A stretch of DNA of 7,768 nucleotides from Nitrospirae bacterium GWC2_56_14 (GCA_001803705.1 MHDY01000030.1:1-7768); one strand, 5' to 3'; positions 1 to 6,455 are shown, counted from the stretch's first letter. Notes: a model not told the origin generated them from the letters alone. Made by a program: numbers and translations.

Positions 1-1916
1 AAGACGGAACGATCGTCCGCATCAACGACACCGAGCTCGCGTGGCTGGGATATGCGCGGGAAGAGGTCGTGCACAAGAAAAAAATGTCGGATTTCTACCC
101 GCCCGAGGTGGCCGGGAACTTTCGCGAGGCCTATCCGCAGTTCGTGCAGGGCGGGTCGGCGGCGAACCTCGATCTCGCCCTGGTGCGCAGGGACGGGTCC
201 CTCATGCAGGTCCTGATGAACGGCACGGCGGTGCGCGACAGCGAAGGAAATTTTATCATGTCGCGAACGACCATGGTCGATATCACGGAGCGGAAGGACG
301 TGGAGGGGAGGACCGCGCTTACCAATGCCCTGCTCGCCCTTTTTCAGAAAAAATACTCCCGCAGGGAGTATCTTGACGAGGCCTGCGCCCTGATCCGTTC
401 ATGGAGCAGGTTCCACAATGTGGGCATCCGGCTCGCCGGCCGGAACAAGCGGGTGCCCTTCGAGTCGTGCGAGGGCTATGACGAATCCTTTCTGATGACG
501 GAGAACGACCTCTCGGTCGCCGTGGACCAGTGCATCTGCACACGCATCATTACCGGCGTAACGGAACCCGCGGACCGGCGCTCCATGACCCCGAGGGGCT
601 CCTTTTTTTCCACGAATACGGCGAAATTCATGGGGGGCCTGGCGCAGAACGAATTGAAGGAGTACCGGGGCGTATGCATGCATTTCGGCTTCCGTTCGCT
701 GGCGGTCATCCCGATCCGCTACCGCGAGAGCACGCTCGGCGCGATCCATCTGGCCGATGAGCGCGAAGGGCTGATCTCGGAAAAAAACGTCGAATTCCTT
801 GAGCAGCTTGCGCATATCCTGGGCGAAGCCGTGTTCCGGTTCAGCGTGGAGGAGGAGCAGGCGCGCCTGGTCCTTGCCGTGGAATCATCGGCCGATGCCG
901 TGGCGATCACGGACCGGCACGGCTGCCTCAGATTCGTGAACCCCGCCTTCGAGCAGATCACCGGATACCGGAAGGAAGAGGTGCTGAACGGCACGCTGCA
1001 CATCCTGGACAGCGGCAAGCAGGACGAGGCGTTCTACCAGGGGGTCCGGGAAGCGGTGGCGCGCGACGGCATGTGGCGCGGACGGCTCTGGAGCAGGAAA
1101 AAGGACGGTACGCTGTACCTGGAGGACTGCACCTATTCTCCGGTGCGCGACGGGCAGGGAGAGATCATCAACTATATCTCGGTGAAGAGGGACGTGACGG
1201 AGAGCGCACGGCTCGAGTCCATTGCCGAGTCGGTGAACCTGATGAACAACCTCGGCTATGTTTTCTCCGGCGTCAGGCACGAGATCGGCAATCCCATCAA
1301 TTCGGCGAAGATGATCCTGAGCGTCCTGCAGCTGAAGCTCGACACGTCCCCGAAGGAGGTCCTCCAGGGCTATGTGGAGCGCACGCTCGTCGAGATCGGG
1401 CGCGTTGAGCAGCTGCTCAGGAACCTCAAGAACTACAACCTCTACGAAAAACCCGAACTGCGGAACCTTGACGTGGCGGTCCTGCTGCAGGAATTCCGCA
1501 ACCTGGTCGTCCACGACATCGAGACGAAGGGCATAGCGCTCTCCCTGGAGGTCCCCGCGGCCGCGGTGCAGGTGCGCGTCGACCAGCGCTCCCTGCATCA
1601 GGTGCTGATCAATCTGGTGACGAACGCGGCAGATGCCGTCGGCGGGAGGCCGCATCCCTTGATCCGCATCACCGCGGCAAAGCGGGCCGACCTGGTGCAC
1701 ATCTCCGTGGCGGACAACGGCGTGGGGATGACCGAAAAGCAGCAGCAGGACCTGTTCAAGCCTTTTTATACGTCCAAACACGGCGGCACGGGGCTCGGGC
1801 TGGTGATCGTCAAAAAAATGCTGAGCCGGATGAACTGCGGCATTACCGTAACGAGCGAGCTTGAGAAAGGCACAGTGGTGGATATTTCCATCCCGGAGGG
1901 AACCCATGAAGGATAA
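1..1916 (+). CDS. PAS-GAF-PAS sensor histidine kinase, 5' partial
   Basis: The reading frame is open from base 3 and has no start in the window, so the N-terminus is missing; 637 residues are visible. Counting from base 3, I see the C-terminal part of a PAS domain (about 1-97, ending in DITERK), a GAF-like domain (about 105-280), a second PAS domain (about 288-400, with NPAFEQITGY and ending KRDVTE), a HisKA dimerisation segment and a HATPase_c domain. The phospho-acceptor is His426 (bases 1278-1280) in the H-box VRHEIGNPIN. The ATP-binding motifs are intact: N-box NLVTNAADA (Asn537, Asn541), G1 DNGVGM (571-576), F-box FKPFYTSK and G2 GGTGLGL (594-600). No membrane segment is visible, so the visible part is cytoplasmic; missing sequence could add one. 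The GAF domain contains a Cys-x-Cys (bases 531-539) and further cysteines. The gene overlaps the next response regulator by 11 bp, which marks that regulator as its likely partner. The signal sensed is unknown. Confidence 0.95.
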   Translation, partial: DGTIVRINDTELAWLGYAREEVVHKKKMSDFYPPEVAGNFREAYPQFVQGGSAANLDLALVRRDGSLMQVLMNGTAVRDSEGNFIMSRTTMVDITERKDVEGRTALTNALLALFQKKYSRREYLDEACALIRSWSRFHNVGIRLAGRNKRVPFESCEGYDESFLMTENDLSVAVDQCICTRIITGVTEPADRRSMTPRGSFFSTNTAKFMGGLAQNELKEYRGVCMHFGFRSLAVIPIRYRESTLGAIHLADEREGLISEKNVEFLEQLAHILGEAVFRFSVEEEQARLVLAVESSADAVAITDRHGCLRFVNPAFEQITGYRKEEVLNGTLHILDSGKQDEAFYQGVREAVARDGMWRGRLWSRKKDGTLYLEDCTYSPVRDGQGEIINYISVKRDVTESARLESIAESVNLMNNLGYVFSGVRHEIGNPINSAKMILSVLQLKLDTSPKEVLQGYVERTLVEIGRVEQLLRNLKNYNLYEKPELRNLDVAVLLQEFRNLVVHDIETKGIALSLEVPAAAVQVRVDQRSLHQVLINLVTNAADAVGGRPHPLIRITAAKRADLVHISVADNGVGMTEKQQQDLFKPFYTSKHGGTGLGLVIVKKMLSRMNCGITVTSELEKGTVVDISIPEGTHEG

Positions 1917-3270
1917 AAGCAGGAGAACGCTTTTGGTGATCGACGATGAAAAACCGTTCTGCGATGCCGTGCGGGACTATTTTGAGGACGACCGCGTCGA
2001 GGTGCTGACCGCGCAGAGCGGCGCAGACGGCCTTGCGGTCTGCGGCCGGAGGAAGGTCGATGTCGTTCTGCTGGACCAGAAACTTCCCGATTGCGAAGGC
2101 CATGCCCTGGCGCCGAGGATCCTCGCCATGAACGATCAGGCGAAGATCATCTTCATCACGGCGTACCCGAGCTTCGAGAATGCCGTGACCGCGGTGCGCA
2201 TGGGCGCCAGCGATTACCTCTCGAAGCCCATTGACCCGGAAGAACTGAAAATGATGGTCCAGAGCGCCATGCGCACGCTGGACCTTGAGCAGGTCGAGCA
2301 GTTCCAGAACTACACCCGGGAAAAAGAGCGCACCACGGCGGTCCTGATCGGGAACAGCGGCCCCTTTGCCGAGGTCCTCCGCTTTGTGGAGATGGCGGCC
2401 ACGACGGACGCGCCGGTGCTGATCACCGGTGAGACCGGCACGGGCAAGAACCTGGTCGCGAAGGCGATCCACTTTAAGGGACCCAAGGCCAAGGCGGCCT
2501 TTGTCAGCATCAATTGCGCGGCCCTGCCGGAGAACCTGATCGAAGCCGAGCTCTTTGGCCACGAGAAGGGGGCCTTTACCGGGGCACAAGGCATGAAAAA
2601 GGGCCTCTTCGAGATGGCGGACGGCGGCACGATCTTCCTGGACGAGATCGGGGAGATGCCGCTCCATCTGCAGTCAAAGCTCCTGAGCGTGCTCGAGGAG
2701 CGGTGCATACGGCGCATCGGCGGCACCACGGTGCTGCCGGTTTCGGTCAGGATCATTGCCGCCACGAACGCGGACCTGGAGCAGTCCCTGGGGAAGAGCT
2801 TTCGCAAGGACCTGTACTACCGCCTGAGCGTCATCCGCATCCACATTCCGCCGCTGCGGGCGCATTGCGACGATCTGCCCGCGCTCTGCACGCACATCCT
2901 TGCGGAGGTCAGCAACGGACGGATCACGGACCTCTCCCCGGCAGAGGTGGAAACGCTCAAGACCTATGACTGGCCGGGCAACGTCCGCGAGCTCAGGAAT
3001 ATTCTGGAACGCTCCGTGCTGCTGCAGAAGAATGGACCGCTTAACCCTTCGCGCCTGATCATCACAAAGCCGGCGGCTTCGGCGGGAACGACTCTTCCGG
3101 GTCCGCAGGAGCCTTGTGAACTGAAGACCATCGAACAGATGGAACGGGAAATGATCCAGCTCACGCTGTCGAAAATGTCCGGCAATGTCACCCATTCGGC
3201 GCGGGTGCTCGGGATCTCCTTGTCCACCCTCAAGAGGAAGATCGTGGAATACGGATTCTCAGCCCGGTAA
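1906..3270 (+). CDS. NtrC-family sigma-54-dependent response regulator
   Basis: This 454-residue protein has the full NtrC layout. An N-terminal receiver (about 7-120) carries acidic pocket residues in VIDDE, phospho-acceptor Asp57, Thr85 and Lys107. A central AAA+ sigma-54 activation domain (about 146-375) has Walker A GETGTGKN (175-182), the sigma-54 contact loop GAFTGA (222-227), Walker B IFLDEIGE, the arginine-finger region FRKDLYYRL and WPGNVREL (356-363). A C-terminal Fis-type helix-turn-helix (about 411-450) ends in the SLSTLKRKIVEYG recognition helix. It should bind an enhancer and use ATP hydrolysis to open sigma-54 promoters once phosphorylated. I chose ATG 1906 because GGAGGG (1895-1900) lies 5 nt upstream and the receiver fold begins just after it; the frame is open further upstream, but that would prepend kinase sequence. 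Translation is probably coupled to the kinase. Its likely target is the sigma-54 promoter 0.5 kb downstream. The exact orthologue is not identified. Confidence 0.96.
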   Translation: MKDKSRRTLLVIDDEKPFCDAVRDYFEDDRVEVLTAQSGADGLAVCGRRKVDVVLLDQKLPDCEGHALAPRILAMNDQAKIIFITAYPSFENAVTAVRMGASDYLSKPIDPEELKMMVQSAMRTLDLEQVEQFQNYTREKERTTAVLIGNSGPFAEVLRFVEMAATTDAPVLITGETGTGKNLVAKAIHFKGPKAKAAFVSINCAALPENLIEAELFGHEKGAFTGAQGMKKGLFEMADGGTIFLDEIGEMPLHLQSKLLSVLEERCIRRIGGTTVLPVSVRIIAATNADLEQSLGKSFRKDLYYRLSVIRIHIPPLRAHCDDLPALCTHILAEVSNGRITDLSPAEVETLKTYDWPGNVRELRNILERSVLLQKNGPLNPSRLIITKPAASAGTTLPGPQEPCELKTIEQMEREMIQLTLSKMSGNVTHSARVLGISLSTLKRKIVEYGFSAR

Positions 3271-3311
3271 GGGCTGCTTCTGCACGGGTGAACAACTTCC
3301 CTGAGGAAAAA

Positions 3312-3438
3312 TTGATAGATTCGTAAAAAGTCTTTTTTAGCCACATAAGTCACAAAATACACAGAAATAATCTTTTATTATTGAAGGTCTTCTTATGTGA
3401 ATTATGTGGCAAATCTTGATTTCCTACGAGTTCATCAA
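3312..3438. repeat. Palindromic repeat element A (MITE-like)
   Basis: The ends are imperfect inverted repeats: TTGATAGATTCGTAAAAAGT at the left (from 3312) and, read from the other strand at 3418-3438, TTGATGAACTCGTAGGAAAT. Inside lies a second inverted repeat, GCCACATAAGTCAC (3340-3353) against GTGAATTATGTGGC (3397-3410), with 13 of 14 positions matching. It is AT-rich compared with neighbouring genes and has no credible coding capacity. It abuts element B, which has similar ends and a different interior. Mobility is inferred from structure only; no target-site duplication is clear. Confidence 0.7.
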
Positions 3439-3440
3439 AA

Positions 3441-3586
3441 TTGATGTGTTCGTATAAAGTCCTTTAAGCCGTCTTTGCGAGCAAAGCGAAGCAATCTCGC
3501 AGTTCGTAACCGCCAGAAAAACGAGATTGCCGCGTCGCTCCGCTCCTCGCAATGACGGCAGAAGAGACTTTTTACGAGACCATCAA
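3441..3586. repeat. Palindromic repeat element B (MITE/REP-like)
   Basis: The outer ends are inverted repeats: TTGATGTGTTCGTATAAAGT at the left, and TTGATGGTCTCGTAAAAAGT when 3566-3586 is read on the other strand. Nested inside are GCCGTCTTTGCGAG (3468-3481) against CTCGCAATGACGGC (3546-3559) and GCAATCTCG (3491-3499) against CGAGATTGC (3522-3530, perfect). The interior CGTCATTGCGAG/GCAATCTCG theme is a familiar intergenic palindrome of many bacterial genomes. A short minus-strand frame through this region only reflects the repeat and is not a gene. Confidence 0.8.
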
Positions 3587-3698
3587 AATTAATTAACTTT
3601 CTTTTACGCATACCTGCCGTTTTTTTACCCTCCTCATAACCACGCTGCTCCGGCTTAAAATGAGCTGTTGGTTCAACCTGGGCCATCATTCCGGGCCC

Positions 3699-3721
3699 AA
3701 TAGGACTATTATCGTCCTATT
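3699..3721. promoter_or_regulatory. Perfect palindrome, candidate NtrC-type enhancer (UAS)
   Basis: The site is AATAGGAC, a 7-nt spacer TATTATC, then GTCCTATT: perfect 8-bp arms. Its centre (3710) is about 85 bp upstream of the start point predicted from the sigma-54 promoter at 3769-3784, within the range used by NtrC-family enhancer sites. A near-identical palindrome occurs at 6490-6508. A different GC-rich palindrome, TGGGCC-N9-GGCCCA (3679-3699), sits immediately upstream. The binding protein is inferred to be the regulator encoded at 1906-3270. Confidence 0.65.
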
Positions 3722-3768
3722 CATTCTCTATCACATTGATTATCCGTATTATTTTTTATTCAACATCC

Positions 3769-3784
3769 TGGCATTTTCTTTGCT
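3769..3784 (+). promoter_or_regulatory. Sigma-54 (-24/-12) promoter
   Basis: TGGCAT-N5-TTGCT matches the sigma-54 consensus TGGCAC-N5-TTGCW at all but one position. The invariant GG (3770-3771) and GC (3782-3783) have the obligatory 10-nt separation. The expected start point is near 3795, only about 8 nt before ATG 3803 and 17 nt before ATG 3812. It is the only promoter of this class I found in the window, and it directly precedes the receiver-receiver-sigma operon. I saw no sigma-70 promoter of comparable quality upstream of 3803. Confidence 0.85.
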
Positions 3785-3802
3785 ACTACAGAGCAGGAGC
3801 GA

Positions 3803-4228
3803 ATGCTTATCATGCATATAAAAGATGTATTGCTCGTTGATGATGAACCCGTGTTCCTCTCCGCACTTGCGGAAGGTTTGAAGAGTCTCACCGGCAAAAG
3901 GTGCAATGTCATCACTGCCCGGAACGGCAAAGAGGCGATCGATATCCTCAAGACGGTCATGGTGGACGTGGTGGTGACGGATCTGCACATGCCGGTCATG
4001 AACGGGCTTGAGCTGGCGGAGCATCTGAAGATGCGTTACCCGGACATCGCGGTGATCGTCGCCAGCGCATTCATGGATGCCAACATTGAACTTGCGCTCC
4101 GGAGCCTGCTGGTGGACCACCTTGCCGACAAACCGCTGGACCTGAGGGAGCTTACCCATACCATCATGGCGGTGAAGGCCCACTCATCGATGGCCGTCAG
4201 GCCGCTTGGAAATGAGATGAGAGGTTGA
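3803..4228 (+). CDS. Stand-alone receiver-domain response regulator
   Basis: This 141-residue protein is essentially one CheY/Spo0F-like receiver with no output domain. The phosphorylation residues are all present: Asp13-Asp14-Glu15 in LLVDDE, phospho-acceptor Asp60 in VVTDLHMP, Ser88 at the Thr/Ser switch position and Lys110 in DKPLD. It is presumably a cytoplasmic phospho-relay or protein-interaction module, and its kinase is not identified in the sequence. AGGAG (3795-3799) is only 3 nt from ATG 3803 and 12 nt from the in-frame ATG 3812, so initiation at residue 4 (138 aa) is a real alternative, especially because transcription probably starts near 3795. It is the first gene of an operon whose next gene starts 19 nt after its stop. 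Being co-transcribed with a sigma factor suggests it adjusts that sigma factor's activity or a partner of it, but that is inference. Confidence 0.92.
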   Translation: MLIMHIKDVLLVDDEPVFLSALAEGLKSLTGKRCNVITARNGKEAIDILKTVMVDVVVTDLHMPVMNGLELAEHLKMRYPDIAVIVASAFMDANIELALRSLLVDHLADKPLDLRELTHTIMAVKAHSSMAVRPLGNEMRG

Positions 4229-4247
4229 ACAGGAGGAGGAGACTGCC

Positions 4248-4739
4248 ATGACCACCGCTATGACCAGCTCGCCACAAACGCTCCGCGGCTTCGCGCCGGA
4301 GCGTACAGCGATGAAACGCATCCTTCTCGTGGATGACAACCGCGGGACCCGTGACGCGCTCACGAACCGCCTGAAGGAGTATCTCTCCGATGTCACCGTG
4401 ATCGCAGCTGGCGACGGGAACGAGGCGCTCCGCATCATAACAACCGGCCCCATCGATATGCTGATCACGGAAGTCGATCTGCCGGGCATGGACGGCTATG
4501 AACTGATCGGCCAGGTCCGGCGGCACCGGCCTGCCATGCCGATCATGGTCACGACCGACGACTGCTCGAAGAAGGTCGTGGAGCTCCTGACGTCCCTCGG
4601 GGTCGACTGGTGGATCGAGAAGCCCTTCGAAGGAAGTGCCATTGCCGCAGTGGTCAGGAACGAGCTCGATCTGTTGCCCCGGCCGGGCAGGTGGCGGGAA
4701 AATCGTCCGGAACCGCTCAACAGGTCAATCAGATTTTAA
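4248..4739 (+). CDS. Atypical stand-alone receiver with Glu at the phospho-acceptor site
   Basis: This 163-residue single-domain receiver has a 21-residue N-terminal extension and a basic, proline-containing tail (about 144-163). The receiver core starts at MKRILLVDDN (22-31). Aligned to its neighbour (VVTDLHMPVMNG), the matching segment is LITEVDLPGMDG, so the phospho-acceptor Asp is replaced by Glu75 (GAA, bases 4470-4472). The other pocket residues remain: Asp29/Asp30, Thr103 and Lys125 in EKPF. Glu at this site cannot be phosphorylated in the usual way and in some receivers mimics the active state. Asp77, two residues on, would be out of register. AGGAGGAGGA (4231-4240) is 7 nt before ATG 4248, which decides the start over ATG 4311. 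It lies between the canonical receiver and the sigma gene (19-nt and 30-nt gaps), and probably acts by protein contact. No output domain is seen. Confidence 0.92.
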   Translation: MTTAMTSSPQTLRGFAPERTAMKRILLVDDNRGTRDALTNRLKEYLSDVTVIAAGDGNEALRIITTGPIDMLITEVDLPGMDGYELIGQVRRHRPAMPIMVTTDDCSKKVVELLTSLGVDWWIEKPFEGSAIAAVVRNELDLLPRPGRWRENRPEPLNRSIRF

Positions 4740-4769
4740 CAGTATGCATATTCGCAGGAAGGGAGTCAT

Positions 4770-5753
4770 ATGAAAACGCTGATGGAAGTGATGCCCCTTG
4801 AACAATGGGCCGAAGAGGTTGAAGTCGAAAGCGGTCATGAAGACGAGCATGCTCTCTATGAGGATACCGGCGCAACCGACGCTGAGGACGGCGGCACCAG
4901 CGGCAGAGCAGCAGGCGGATATGAGGACCCGGACGCGATCAAGCTCTATCTCAAGGATATCCGGAAATACCCGCTGCTGACCCGCGAGGAGGAGCAGGAA
5001 CTGGGGAGGCTCATGGAACAGGGAGAAGAGGCCGCCCGCTCGAAGATGATAGAATCGAACCTCAGGCTGGTCGTCGCCGTGGGGAAGAAATACATCAACC
5101 GGGGGCTCTCGTTCGCGGACATTATTGAAGAGGGAAATCTCGGGCTGATCCGTGCCGTCGATAAGTTCGAGTACCGGCGCGGATTCCGGTTCAGCACCTA
5201 TGCCATGTGGTGGATCCGCCAGGCGATCTCCCGCGCGGTCGCGAACCAGGTGCGGATCATCCGCATGCCCGTGCACGTCGCGGAGATCGCCCATGCCTAT
5301 GCCAGGACGGTGCGCAAGCTGACGCAGGAATTGGAGCGCGAGCCCTTCCCGGAAGAGGTGGCAAGAAAAATGAAGGTCAGTGTTGAACAGGTGCGCACGC
5401 TTTCCCATATGACGCGGGACACCTGTTCGCTCGACATGCTCATCAGCGATGACGGCGACGATACCCTGAAGGACATCCTGCGCGACGATACCCTGCCGTC
5501 CCCGGCAAGCGCGATCGACGAGCAGCGTACGCGCACCTTTCTGAACAAGTGCCTTTCGGAACTTTCGGACACGGAGAACAGCGTGGTTCAACTGCGGTTC
5601 GGTTTGAGCAGCAGCGACCCGCGTACGCTCGACAGCATCGGCAGGGAGATCGGCATCACGCGGGAACGCGTCCGCCAGATCGAAAAGCAGGCCATCGGCA
5701 GGCTCCGGGACATGACCCGAAGCCGCATCAGCGAACTTGCCGACATGCTGTAA
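4770..5753 (+). CDS. RpoS-like group 2 sigma-70 factor
   Basis: This 327-residue protein is about the size of E. coli RpoS (330) and lacks the long region 1.1 and non-conserved insert of housekeeping RpoD. Region 1.2 starts at DPDAIKLYLKDIRKYPLLT (53-71). Region 2 covers about 92-160 with MIESNLRLVV, EEGNLGLIRAVDKF and the -10-recognition and melting segment FRFSTYAMWWIRQAI (139-153). Region 3 is about 161-250. Region 4.2 has the -35-binding helix-turn-helix TLDSIGREIGITRERVRQIE (286-305). The first 55 residues are strikingly acidic (about 17 Asp/Glu). ATG 4770 is supported by AGGAAGGGAG (4756-4765). It is the third gene of the operon controlled by the sigma-54 promoter at 3769, so its level is probably set by the upstream two-component system, and the two receivers made with it may modulate it. 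I withhold the symbol rpoS because some genomes carry several group 2 sigma factors and orthology is not shown here. Confidence 0.95.
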   Translation: MKTLMEVMPLEQWAEEVEVESGHEDEHALYEDTGATDAEDGGTSGRAAGGYEDPDAIKLYLKDIRKYPLLTREEEQELGRLMEQGEEAARSKMIESNLRLVVAVGKKYINRGLSFADIIEEGNLGLIRAVDKFEYRRGFRFSTYAMWWIRQAISRAVANQVRIIRMPVHVAEIAHAYARTVRKLTQELEREPFPEEVARKMKVSVEQVRTLSHMTRDTCSLDMLISDDGDDTLKDILRDDTLPSPASAIDEQRTRTFLNKCLSELSDTENSVVQLRFGLSSSDPRTLDSIGREIGITRERVRQIEKQAIGRLRDMTRSRISELADML

Positions 5754-5968
5754 GAAGGCAACATTCAAAAAAAACCACAGAGCACACAGAGAGATCATTA
5801 CTAAGATGGTCAGTAATGCAAACGAATTAAAAACTGTTACATCCCTCGGAGGGATCCCCCTCACCCTACCCTCTCCCGCAGAGGGGAGAGGATAAAAAAG
5901 GGGCGCAGCATGTGTCATTATTTAACTTGCAATTCCCTGTAGCTTGCTACATGGTCACCAAATAGGTT

Positions 5969-6052
5969 CCTCCCCCTTGATGGGGGAGGTTAGGTGGGGG
6001 TGGCGGCAGTTGTTGTATCACCCTCCCCTTGCCCCTCCCATCAAGGGAGGGG
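5969..6052. repeat. Paired inverted G/C-rich hairpins
   Basis: CCTCCCCC-TTGAT-GGGGGAGG (5969-5989) is a perfect 8-bp hairpin. CCCCTCCC-ATCAA-GGGAGGGG (6032-6052) is a second one with the complementary loop. The flanks GGTGGGGGTG and CACCCTCCCC are also inverted, so the whole 84-bp block can fold as one long stem or as two hairpins. This is a common intergenic repeat style, and its role is unknown. Confidence 0.75.
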
Positions 6053-6065
6053 AAGATGTTAGATA

Positions 6066-6085
6066 CCCCGCAGCTTGCTGCGGGG
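6066..6085. repeat. Short hairpin repeat CCCCGCAG-CTTG-CTGCGGGG
   Basis: It has perfect 8-bp arms around a CTTG loop. A related but weaker hairpin with the same CTTG loop lies at 5938-5951. No T-run follows, so it does not look like an intrinsic terminator. It is probably another copy of a dispersed genomic palindrome. Confidence 0.65.
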
Positions 6086-6124
6086 AGGTTCATTGCGTTC
6101 GTATTAGTAAAGTCTCATAGAATC

Positions 6125-6235
6125 CGTCATTCCGGGCTTGACCCGGAATCCAGCGTTTTCGCATTGTTTCTGGATTCCCGCCCCCATTTTCCTGGGGGCA
6201 AGTTTATCCCCGCGGAAGCGGGGGCGGGAATGACG
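6125..6235. repeat. CGTCATTCC-type nested palindromic element
   Basis: The ends are CGTCATTCC and GGAATGACG. Inside are GGAATCCAG (6145-6153) paired with CTGGATTCC (6170-6178), a CCGGG-CTTGA-CCCGG hairpin, CCCCC/GGGGG and CCCCGC-GGAA-GCGGGG. It is preceded by TTCGTATTAGTAAAGTC (6099-6115), which resembles the ends of elements A and B at 3312-3586. This CGTCATTCC...GGAATGACG palindrome is a familiar type in many bacterial genomes. Confidence 0.75.
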
Positions 6236-6376
6236 AACTATGTGGCATTACTACCGTATGTCTTAGTAAATCAATATGGTCACGGTTTTATCCCGCCATC
6301 CTCAGTGTCCTCTGTGGTTTCCTGTCATTGCCTCTCCGGTTTTTTAAAAATCACAGTACCTCAATTCCTCACCAGT

Positions 6377-6413
6377 CCGGCGCCAGCAGGTCCTCGCGTG
6401 CGCCGGTTTTTTT
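6377..6413 (+). terminator. Intrinsic terminator downstream of the sigma operon/repeat island
   Basis: A perfect 7-bp stem CCGGCGC/GCGCCGG with a 16-nt loop is directly followed by seven T (6407-6413). It is the first strong + strand terminator after the sigma gene and could end the operon read-through, about 620 nt past the sigma stop codon. It also insulates the downstream promoter at 6456. Confidence 0.85.
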
Positions 6414-6455
6414 GTCCTCCAGGCCGACAGGGCGTCATCATCGACCGCGCCGGCC

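Larger units (their letters stand above)
5773..6320. repeat. Composite palindromic-repeat island with inverted ends
   Basis: This gene-free stretch after the sigma gene is a mosaic of small repeats. The outer ends are inverted copies of AACCACAGAGCACACAGAGA (from 5773) and CCTCAGTGTCCTCTGTGGTT (6299-6318). Just inside them, ATTACTAAGA followed by GTAATGC on the left is matched in inverse orientation by GCATTAC and TCTTAGTAAA near 6245-6272. The interior holds palindromes at 5841-5855 (ATCCCTC-G-GAGGGAT), 5870-5891 (CCTCTCCC/GGGAGAGG) and 5938-5951 (TGTAG-CTTG-CTACA), plus the separately listed elements at 5969-6052, 6066-6085 and 6125-6235. It could be one MITE-like unit that received later insertions or an accumulation of independent ones. 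I see no gene in it, although one + frame is open through its right part. Confidence 0.7.

Noticed and set aside
1861..1905. Upstream start for the NtrC-type regulator
   Set aside because: It would add 15 residues from inside the kinase coding region. ATG 1906 has a proper ribosome-binding site and matches the family start.
885..1907. Minus-strand open frame (340 codons) opposite the kinase
   Set aside because: It is an antisense shadow of the kinase and encodes no known motif.
3260..3276. CAGCCC-GGTAA-GGGCTG hairpin over the stop codon of the NtrC-type gene as a terminator
   Set aside because: The stem is only 6 bp and no T-run follows, so intrinsic termination is not supported.
3435..3689. 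Minus-strand open frame (84 codons) in the first intergenic region
   Set aside because: It translates palindromic repeat element B (including the CEERSDAAIS signature such repeats often give) and has no gene-like features.
4725..5918. Long minus-strand open frame (397 codons) opposite the sigma gene
   Set aside because: It has no recognisable domain and mirrors the high-GC codon pattern of the sigma gene, whose motifs are unmistakable.
5773..6320. CRISPR array
   Set aside because: The repeats are palindromic, of different families, irregularly spaced and nested, with no regular repeat-spacer pattern.
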